From: Candidatus Peregrinibacteria bacterium
GTDB lineage: Bacteria > Patescibacteriota > Gracilibacteria > UM-FILTER-43-11
DNA length: 21,688 nucleotides
NCBI GenBank assembly: GCA_016927155.1
Contig: JAFGNE010000094.1
Location: forward strand, 1 to 21,688
Direction: 5' to 3'
Below, piece by piece: positions 15,621 through 21,688 of the stretch; the stretch's first letter is position 1, and each line of letters begins with the position of its first letter. The notes beneath the pieces are model-generated. The model did not search any database, was not told the origin of the DNA, and worked only from the letters and a program-made list of their open reading frames with translations. The position numbers and the translations under genes are program-made.

Positions 15621-18600
15621 ATGCTGCGTAATCTATTCCATCACCACGAATCCGAAAACGGCTTTGGCCTGTGGCCCGCGCGCGCCCTTAACAAAGTGAG
15701 CAAAGCGGAAAAACCGCCGGAGCCTATTGCCGAACCGGCAAGCGAGGTAAACCGGGCCGAACTGGAATGGAAAAAGCAATACGAAAGCCGCGAGATTGTG
15801 GTGAAAAAACTCAACGCGCTCATTGCGGAGTACAACAAAAAATTCGACACGGAAACCGACAAAAGCAAGTGGGTCAAAAGCCCTTGGCTGGAACCCCTGC
15901 AGGCGCTTGATGCCGACCATTATTTGGAAACCGTGCGCCAAATCGACCGCATTTTATGCACGCCGTTTTACGTGGAAAACCAGCCCGAAGGCCAAAAGTG
16001 GCTTTCGTGGTTCGATGTAAACGCCACCAATGTGCGGGCCAAACAGCGTGACACACTTTTAAAGATACGCGGGGGCATTACGCTTAATCCCGACCTGAAG
16101 CTTTTTGACAAGGAAAACCCGTATGGCAAAAAGCTGATGGAAGAATGGAATACATGGGCGGAGACGGCAGACAAAATCGCTGATGCCGACTTGCCTTTGG
16201 ATACGGATAATGAAACTGATAGAAAAACCAAACTCGGCACGTTGCTTACCAAAATGCAAACCGCCATGGCCGGCGTGGATACGGCCTCTGTAAAATACTG
16301 GCACCTGCTTAATGTGATGAACCGCCTTAAGCTGCAGGTTACGGAATGGCCGCGCGTGATGGCGGCCAGCAGCGCGCTGATACTGCCGAAAGAAAAAGAC
16401 ACGTACGAAAAAGCGCAGGAGGATTACCTGAAAAAAGCCGAAGCCCGCGCCCGCGCCCACGGCAATCGCTTGGTGCGCCACGAAAGGCTGGTGCGCGAAA
16501 GCGTTTCGGAAAAGACTGAATGGGAAAAAAATGAGGTCTACAAAGACATTATAACCGCCATGGATGGGGCCTACGGCGACCCTGAGTATAAAACATTGTG
16601 GACAGCCGCGGACGGCAGTATTTCCCAGCAAAAATGGCGCGAAAGCAAAGAGCTCCTGCTGGCCATACTGGGCGAGAAAACGGACAAGTTCAAAGACCCG
16701 ATGGGGCTTTTCGGCCCGGAATTCCAAAACGATGAAACGAAAAATAGGAAGCGCTTCCCTTTCTTTTACAACGAATGGATCAAATACAAAGGCATCAGTT
16801 CGGAAACGCTAGACGTAAAAAACAAGGAAATTGAAGCTATTACAGCGGAAATGCAAGGCGCGAACGTGAGGGATGTGGCAAAAATTGTGGAAGACACTAC
16901 GCGTTCCGGCATTAAAAACCTTTCGGCCAATCTGCCCGAACGCACGCCGCGGGATTATGCCGCGAAAGCCGAAAGGCTGAAAGAAATGCAACGCCAGTAC
17001 ACAAAAAAAGCTGCTGAAAATGATACAGACAAAGAGGCGTACGAACAGGCCGCCAAAGAACTCGGCTATCACATCCGCCTGGCGGAAGCGAAACGGCTGT
17101 TGGCGGACTACAGCAAAGCCGGCACCGAAGCCGACCAGAGCTTTACCCGCGCCAACCTGATGAAAGCGGAAAACCGCCAAATCGTGGTGGAAATGGCCAT
17201 GAAGCAGTTCGTAAAAGCCATGCAGACGGTGGATACCCCCTTTGGCCAGGGCGACTGGCACAGGACGATGCACCCCGCCGTGCGCCGCGCCCTTCTTGCC
17301 ACAATTTACGAAACCGGTGTGGGCGAAATGCGCCGCCAGGCCAACGGCGAAATGAAATACGTGGAAGACCTGAGGCCGGAAAGCTACTGGATGCTTGGCA
17401 AGCTGGCGCAATCCCTCTTTTTTAACCGCAGGCTGGACGGAAAAAACCTGGATGACACAAGGCGCACGGTAATCGCCGTGGCCCAGCTGGGCAATTACGC
17501 GGCCATCGGGCTGGAATATGTGACGAACAATAAAAAAGCGATTGAACTGGCAAAAGCGGATAAAACAGGTAATAAAGCTAAAATTGAAGCTTTGGTTGTT
17601 CCCGGCCTAGCCAAGAATATTTTAAGCTGGAATGATACCAAGCTGACTGCTGAGCTCACGGCCATAACGGAAAAAGAAACCGTTTACCAAAAATTCCTGG
17701 CCGAGGCGGAAAACTGCATCAACGACCCATATAGCGATAGGGCCAAGGCGTTCCTCGCGGAAATACGCAAAGAGGACGCCGGCGAGTACAAACTGGCGGT
17801 GGGCGAAGCCAACAAAAACTATTTTAAGAACAGCGACCTCTTCCTCCAAAGCCTGGAGGTCAGCTACAACTCGCTGGATTACCAGGAAAAGAGCAAGGTG
17901 GAATATTTCGACCGCATGGGCATCAATGTGCGCGGCGCGTACCTGGCTTACATGCGTGAAATCGCCAAGGACCCCTCGGTGAACGTGGATAACTGGGACG
18001 ACATGTTCCTTTCGCCGGATCCGAAGCAGTTCAGCAAGCTGGCCGATTTGATGGAACGCGTGCTGGGGGATAGCGATAGCGAAGGCAAACGGGGCTTTAT
18101 GGCCGTTTTCCGCACCCTACACAAGCGCGGCACTTTGGAAACGACCCCCGAAACGCGCGACTACGAAGCCACAGCCATCGAGATGTTCAAGGCCCTGCAG
18201 GTGGAAATAAAACACCGCGCCGCCGTGGAAGCGGCCTCCGCCCGCGGCGAGACGGAAGTGATGGCCAAACTGGAAGGCATGACCTTTGCCGACAAAATTT
18301 CGCAATACGCCAAGAAGGTCATCGACATGGCTATCGGCTCCGGCCAGAGCGTCGCCAACCGCGCCGCGGGCATCGTGCTCTTGTTCGGCGCCTACAAAAT
18401 AGCCATGCGCGCCATTAAGGGCAAAGGCAAAATGGACCAGGCCCTCCGTTTACTGCTTGTGGGCGGCGCCGTGGAACTGGCCGCCAAAAAAGTGACGGGG
18501 CAGGGCATTTTGGAAAAATACTTCAAACTGGACAGCCTCTCGGGCGCCATGGAAGGCACATACGAGGCCGTGCTTTTGGACCACGGCAGGGAAATAATGG

Positions 18601-20474
18601 GCGAAAAAGGCAAAGAAGTGACGGATGAACAGCACGCCGCCGCCCTGTTTGAATTAAATAAGGTGCCGTTCAGCGTGGCCATGGAATGGTATATGGCCAC
18701 GGACGAAAACGGCGAAAAACTGCCCAACCACCCCGACCATTGGAGGAAAATGAGGATCGATACCGGCAGTATCGCCAAAGGCCTCAGCTGGCAGCAGAAA
18801 GACGAAGACAAGGAGGGCCGCCGCATCGTGAGGCGGGTGATGGAAAATTTCTTCCGCTACGTGGGCGCCAAGGATAAAAAATACGGAGAGGAAGGCCATA
18901 AAATATTGAAAGAACGTTACGTAGACCTTGTGAAAGACCCGAACGCGCCCACCAGATACGCCGAAAATTTCCACAGGGATTTGGCCGAAAGCTTCCGCGG
19001 AAGGCCGAGCGAGCTTACCTGGAAACTGGTAATGCACGCGGAAATCGACCCGCTGGACGTGGAACGCGTGCAAAAATCGGGCAGGGTGCAGTCCGCCATC
19101 GACGCGGCCCGCGGCATCGGCGAAACCATCGACCGCTGGACCCGCCAGGAAGTGCTCCAGCCGGGCACGGCAAAGATGCGTCTGTTCTGGGAGCGCGTGC
19201 AAGTGCGCTACGGCCCCCAGGCCAGGGAGTTCCTGGCCGACATGGGCCAGTGGACAAGCGAAAAACTGCGCGACACGGGCGATTACGTGGAATGGTGGTG
19301 GCAGGGCCACAAGGCCGAACTGCGCAAACTGGCCGACGAATCGCTAAGCCTCACCTGGCAGGGTATCACAATTCCCTTCAAGGTATTTTACGCCGGCGGC
19401 AAATGGGCCATACCCTTTGCTTCATCCAAACTGCGCGCCCTGGAAGCGATGGCGGGCGAAGGGGCGGATATTATTGACCATGAGTTAGGTGAAAATGACA
19501 TGATGCCCGTTAATGATTTGAGCAAGCTCAAAACGCCGGAAAACGCGGTTGGTTTTGAAAGGTTCGGGCTTTACCAGGTGCCGTTTGCCAAGGCATTTAC
19601 AGAGGAAGACAAATACTATGAAAGCGACCCCGATGAAGTGGCGGAAGACGGCCCGTCCCATGTGGGTTATTACATCAGCGCCGTAGGCGAAAACGATCCA
19701 ACGAATATCCCGAATGCCGAGGTGCAGCCCACCGACAGCCCCGACGTGAAACTGTTTAAACTGCAGGCGCGCGCTTACGAAAAGGCAAAGCGGGTTTTCG
19801 CGGCAAAAGGCCTGGGGACGGCCGACATAAAAAAATTCATGGATACGATCCACATCATCCAGGAGGCGGGCGAGCCAATGAAAATCCACGTATTCTACCG
19901 CATGCCGCTTAAGGAAAGCCCCGAACTCCAGCTTAAACGGCAAGGCAAATGGCCCGATTACATGGACGCGGCCAGGCACAAGTACCGCCCGCCGTTCATC
20001 ACGGATCCCTCCAAGGGCTTTCTGGACAACGTGAAAACCGCGTTCCTGTACCAGGTGCCCCTGGTACGCGACGCGTGGAAGTATTCCGCCACGGTAGTGG
20101 CACAAGCCACGCGGCTGGTTACGGGCACGGTAGGCGGGACCCTCGACGTGGTCAGGAAAGTATTAAGGATCGCCAAAGTGCCCGATAAAGACACTCAATG
20201 GATCGTTGATCTCGTCACCATGTCCGAGGAAAGAAGAATAGAAGTGGATGAGATTGCAGGCACGCCGGCTTTAGGCCATAATCTGGCCCTTTCCAAAAAA
20301 TATAAAAATGCCGTCACAGCCAAAAATTACAAAGACGCCCTGGAATTCGCCGTGGATAAAAATATGAAACTGTATTTAAAGGGCTCGACCCATTACAGCG
20401 AATTGCCGGCAGGTTATACGGAACCACAATGGCAAAAAGAATTCCAGGAATGGAAAAATATAAACAAACGTTAA
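15621..20474 (+). CDS. Giant hypothetical protein (1617 aa)
   Basis: This is the largest gene in the window and is unrecognised. It is rich in Lys, Glu, Ala and Trp and mostly helical, with long charged helices over about residues 45-900. One hydrophobic block at ~908-960 (containing AAGIVLLFGAYKIAMRA, then RLLLVGGAVELAAKK) is long enough for one or two membrane helices. Aromatic-rich segments follow (VEWWWQGHKAEL near 1222-1234; FKVFYAGGKWAIPFASSK near 1255), and then a C-terminal mixed domain containing GYYISAVGENDPTNIPNAE. There is no signal peptide and no catalytic motif I can name. The N-terminus MLRNLFHHHE follows a leader with no Shine-Dalgarno. An in-frame TGA at 15588-15590 excludes earlier starts. 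It is alone in its unit, with its own promoter and terminator. It resembles the 1274-aa neighbour in size, composition and a late hydrophobic region, so the two may act together. Confidence 0.92.
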   Translation: MLRNLFHHHESENGFGLWPARALNKVSKAEKPPEPIAEPASEVNRAELEWKKQYESREIVVKKLNALIAEYNKKFDTETDKSKWVKSPWLEPLQALDADHYLETVRQIDRILCTPFYVENQPEGQKWLSWFDVNATNVRAKQRDTLLKIRGGITLNPDLKLFDKENPYGKKLMEEWNTWAETADKIADADLPLDTDNETDRKTKLGTLLTKMQTAMAGVDTASVKYWHLLNVMNRLKLQVTEWPRVMAASSALILPKEKDTYEKAQEDYLKKAEARARAHGNRLVRHERLVRESVSEKTEWEKNEVYKDIITAMDGAYGDPEYKTLWTAADGSISQQKWRESKELLLAILGEKTDKFKDPMGLFGPEFQNDETKNRKRFPFFYNEWIKYKGISSETLDVKNKEIEAITAEMQGANVRDVAKIVEDTTRSGIKNLSANLPERTPRDYAAKAERLKEMQRQYTKKAAENDTDKEAYEQAAKELGYHIRLAEAKRLLADYSKAGTEADQSFTRANLMKAENRQIVVEMAMKQFVKAMQTVDTPFGQGDWHRTMHPAVRRALLATIYETGVGEMRRQANGEMKYVEDLRPESYWMLGKLAQSLFFNRRLDGKNLDDTRRTVIAVAQLGNYAAIGLEYVTNNKKAIELAKADKTGNKAKIEALVVPGLAKNILSWNDTKLTAELTAITEKETVYQKFLAEAENCINDPYSDRAKAFLAEIRKEDAGEYKLAVGEANKNYFKNSDLFLQSLEVSYNSLDYQEKSKVEYFDRMGINVRGAYLAYMREIAKDPSVNVDNWDDMFLSPDPKQFSKLADLMERVLGDSDSEGKRGFMAVFRTLHKRGTLETTPETRDYEATAIEMFKALQVEIKHRAAVEAASARGETEVMAKLEGMTFADKISQYAKKVIDMAIGSGQSVANRAAGIVLLFGAYKIAMRAIKGKGKMDQALRLLLVGGAVELAAKKVTGQGILEKYFKLDSLSGAMEGTYEAVLLDHGREIMGEKGKEVTDEQHAAALFELNKVPFSVAMEWYMATDENGEKLPNHPDHWRKMRIDTGSIAKGLSWQQKDEDKEGRRIVRRVMENFFRYVGAKDKKYGEEGHKILKERYVDLVKDPNAPTRYAENFHRDLAESFRGRPSELTWKLVMHAEIDPLDVERVQKSGRVQSAIDAARGIGETIDRWTRQEVLQPGTAKMRLFWERVQVRYGPQAREFLADMGQWTSEKLRDTGDYVEWWWQGHKAELRKLADESLSLTWQGITIPFKVFYAGGKWAIPFASSKLRALEAMAGEGADIIDHELGENDMMPVNDLSKLKTPENAVGFERFGLYQVPFAKAFTEEDKYYESDPDEVAEDGPSHVGYYISAVGENDPTNIPNAEVQPTDSPDVKLFKLQARAYEKAKRVFAAKGLGTADIKKFMDTIHIIQEAGEPMKIHVFYRMPLKESPELQLKRQGKWPDYMDAARHKYRPPFITDPSKGFLDNVKTAFLYQVPLVRDAWKYSATVVAQATRLVTGTVGGTLDVVRKVLRIAKVPDKDTQWIVDLVTMSEERRIEVDEIAGTPALGHNLALSKKYKNAVTAKNYKDALEFAVDKNMKLYLKGSTHYSELPAGYTEPQWQKEFQEWKNINKR

Positions 20475-20543
20475 TTTCCTTCCTCGCGCCCCTTTAAACC
20501 CTTGACCTGCGGCTAAAAAAGGATTAGGATAAAAAAATCCGGG

Positions 20544-20570
20544 AAGGCATAAAAATATGCCTTTTTCTTT
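20544..20570 (+). terminator. Intrinsic terminator of the 1617-aa gene
   Basis: AAGGCATA (20544-20551) pairs with TATGCCTT (20556-20563) around an AAAA loop, followed by a T-rich run to 20570. It lies 70 nt after the TAA stop. A weaker GGAT/ATCC pair just upstream (20521-20540) adds little. Confidence 0.88.
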
Positions 20571-20585
20571 GCCTGTGATTTAAAC

Positions 20586-20614
20586 TTGACTTTATTGCAA
20601 TTTTATTATACAAT
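20586..20614 (+). promoter_or_regulatory. Near-consensus sigma-70-type promoter of the last gene
   Basis: TTGACT (20586-20591) and TACAAT (20609-20614), each 5 of 6 consensus, are separated by exactly 17 bp. It is the best full -35/-10 promoter in the window. A start near 20621 gives a leader of about 230 nt, very long compared with the other genes here. Confidence 0.82.
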
Positions 20615-20849
20615 CGTAAAGCATTTAATAAAGGTAAACCTTAGCCCTCCTTAAAACCATAGCAAACGAAAGACGTAACCTGTCATCCATTCCTTTGGCA
20701 CAAACCTTAGGCGATGTATGGCGGATTTGTTCTTTTACTACGAAGGATGTCTTAAAGTCATGCGGCATGTTCAACAGCCGAACCCGCCTCCCGAAAAATC
20801 GGGATGTGGATTAGGCTGTTGAACAATAACAAAAACAAAGGAGAAAGCC
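20615..20849 (+). promoter_or_regulatory. Long structured 5' leader with a 58-nt hairpin before the ribosome site
   Basis: This stretch contains no convincing gene. Its clearest element is an inverted repeat: TGTTCAACAGCC (20768-20779) pairs perfectly with GGCTGTTGAACA (20814-20825), and TCCCGA (20789-20794) with TCGGGA (20799-20804) forms a second hairpin inside it. The outer stem ends 12 nt before the Shine-Dalgarno sequence. A 9-nt direct repeat, AAACCTTAG, occurs near 20637 and 20703. I do not see the consensus of a known riboswitch or T-box. It could be a regulatory leader, a transcript stabiliser or an inserted palindromic repeat. Confidence 0.6.
20838..20843 (+). promoter_or_regulatory. 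Strong ribosome binding site
   Basis: AAGGAG lies 6 nt before the ATG at 20850. It fixes the start of the last gene and stands out because no other gene in the window has a comparable site. Confidence 0.85.
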
Positions 20850-21688
20850 ATGAAAGGCAAAAGCACGATCATTCTCGTGGCGGCCTTCGTGGCTGCCATC
20901 CTCGTTTCCCTTACCCCCGCCACGGCAGTGGCCAGCCCGTTGGACACCGCCATTGGCACGGTAAAAAGCTGGATCGTCCGGCTCTTCTGGTTCAACTGGG
21001 GCAACATGCGCCCCGCCGAGGACTGGATGATCCCCTTCGCCGTGGGGATCCTCTGGCTTTTGGTAGGTAACGGCGCCCTGCGCAGACAACTGCACTGGGC
21101 AACCTACTTAAAATTTCCCATTTTCTTCCTCATCTGGGTATGCCAGTACATCCCGATTGTGGGGATGCTGGCGAAACCAGCGGTAGGAATTTGGGGTAAG
21201 GTGATGAGCCTCAGCTTCGCGGGCCTCACGGTCCGCGAGCTGACGGTAGGGATCCTCGGCGGCGCCATACTGGCCGGCTACGCCGGCAGCAAAACCTGGA
21301 CGGAAAACCCGTACTGGCTTTGGGGGCATTCGTGCCCCTGGGCGCCTTCGGCTTCCTTACCCTCCTCGGCTTCATCGCCGAGAAGATCGGGGGTAAGGAG
21401 CTCCGGGCGAAGCTGGCCAAGGCACCCAAAGATTCCGTCCTGGGGCTTTGGAACCGCTTCCGCCACGGTGCGGCAAAGGGCGATAAGCCCGAAGCCGAGG
21501 AACCCGAAGACGACGAGGGCGAGAAGCCCAAACCCAAGCCAAAAGGCAAGGGCAAGGGCAAGCCCGCCCCCGCCACCCCCCCGGCGGCCCCCACCCCCGC
21601 CCCCTCAGCCCGCGCCATCTGCCCCGCCTGCGGCGAGGAAAACCCCGCGGATTACGCATTCTGCGGGGAATGCGGCGCGCCATCCACC
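20850..21688 (+). CDS. Membrane protein with Lys/Pro-rich tail and C-terminal zinc ribbon; -1 frameshift; 3' end outside window
   Basis: This protein is unrecognised as a whole. The N-terminus is a good signal peptide: MKGK, a hydrophobic run, then a possible AVA|S cut after residue 28. A Trp-rich region follows, then hydrophobic segments at about 59-76, 86-108 and 126-146. After Lys148 (codon at 21291) the sensible protein continues in the -1 frame as NLDGKPVLALGAFVPLG, a fourth hydrophobic segment. Next come a basic region, an acidic and then GKGKGK/Pro/Ala-rich disordered linker, and CPACGEENPADYAFCGECG, a double CxxC zinc ribbon (21620-21673). The shift falls at the AAAA of 21291-21294. 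One missing A would explain it, so a sequencing error, a real mutation or recoding are all possible. Codons end mostly in C or G, unlike the AAA/GAA-rich neighbours. With the strong promoter and ribosome site this suggests high expression. Confidence 0.75.
   Translation, partial: MKGKSTIILVAAFVAAILVSLTPATAVASPLDTAIGTVKSWIVRLFWFNWGNMRPAEDWMIPFAVGILWLLVGNGALRRQLHWATYLKFPIFFLIWVCQYIPIVGMLAKPAVGIWGKVMSLSFAGLTVRELTVGILGGAILAGYAGSKTWTENPYWLWGHSCPWAPSASLPSSASSPRRSGVRSSGRSWPRHPKIPSWGFGTASATVRQRAISPKPRNPKTTRARSPNPSQKARARASPPPPPPRRPPPPPPQPAPSAPPAARKTPRITHSAGNAARHP

Noticed and set aside
20714..20755. A 13-codon leader peptide (MYGGFVLLLRRMS) in the last leader
   Set aside because: It has only a weak ribosome site, no run of codons for one amino acid beyond three Leu, and no attenuator T-run after it.
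20804..21070. An 88-aa + strand frame overlapping the last gene's start
   Set aside because: It begins inside the leader hairpin, has no ribosome site, is Arg/His-rich, and competes with a signal-peptide frame that has a strong site.
21226..21683. Arg/Gly/Pro-rich frames on the - strand at the right end
   Set aside because: They arise from the GC-rich linker of the + strand gene and show no protein-like pattern.
1..21688. Recoded TGA (as Gly) as in some CPR lineages
   Set aside because: TGA is the natural stop of dnaE and of the 114-aa gene, where the following context supports termination.
1..21688. CRISPR array, IS element or prophage
   Set aside because: No regularly spaced repeats, transposase, capsid or terminase motif was seen; the only recombinase looks like a housekeeping Xer protein.

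Overview
The window reads as a stretch of chromosome from a bacterium with the standard code (TGA ends dnaE and the 114-aa gene, and TAG and TAA end others). GC content is moderate. Most starts have no visible Shine-Dalgarno sequence, and housekeeping genes are packed next to very large unrecognised proteins. That combination suggests a Patescibacteria/CPR-type organism. This is inference: there is no rRNA or marker set here to place the lineage.

Left part (1-10177): core metabolism and information processing. On the + strand, the 3' part of pheT, rdgB (XTP/dITP diphosphatase) and a XerC/D-type tyrosine recombinase follow each other with gaps of 3 and 24 nt and look like one operon. It converges on, and its last gene overlaps by 32 bp, a minus-strand series: cca (tRNA nucleotidyltransferase with HD domain), a class I/II aminotransferase and dnaE (DNA polymerase III alpha). 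cca and the aminotransferase are 11 nt apart; dnaE follows after 70 nt. A divergent gap (8555-8776) carries a 145-bp element closed by a 25-bp stem, then an M17 leucyl aminopeptidase on the + strand.

Right part (10178-21688): about 10 kb of + strand genes that I cannot assign to any family. Unit A is a 1274-aa protein, a 114-aa acidic protein (16-nt overlap) and a 343-aa protein (ATGA overlap). Unit B is a 1617-aa protein. Both giants are charged, mostly helical, lack signal peptides, and have Gly/Ala-rich hydrophobic segments. Units A and B each start from almost the same composite element: a hairpin terminator whose T-tract runs straight into an extended -10 promoter (21 of 23 bases identical between the two sites).

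Unit C starts after a strong terminator with a near-consensus promoter, a roughly 230-nt structured leader and the only strong Shine-Dalgarno sequence in the window. Its gene encodes a secreted or membrane W-rich protein with a disordered Lys/Pro tail and a C-terminal CxxC/CxxC zinc ribbon. The reading frame shifts by -1 near 21291-21294, and the window ends inside the gene.

The most interesting material is the cluster of giant unknown proteins with its repeated terminator-promoter junctions, the 145-bp palindromic element, and the structured leader of the last gene.
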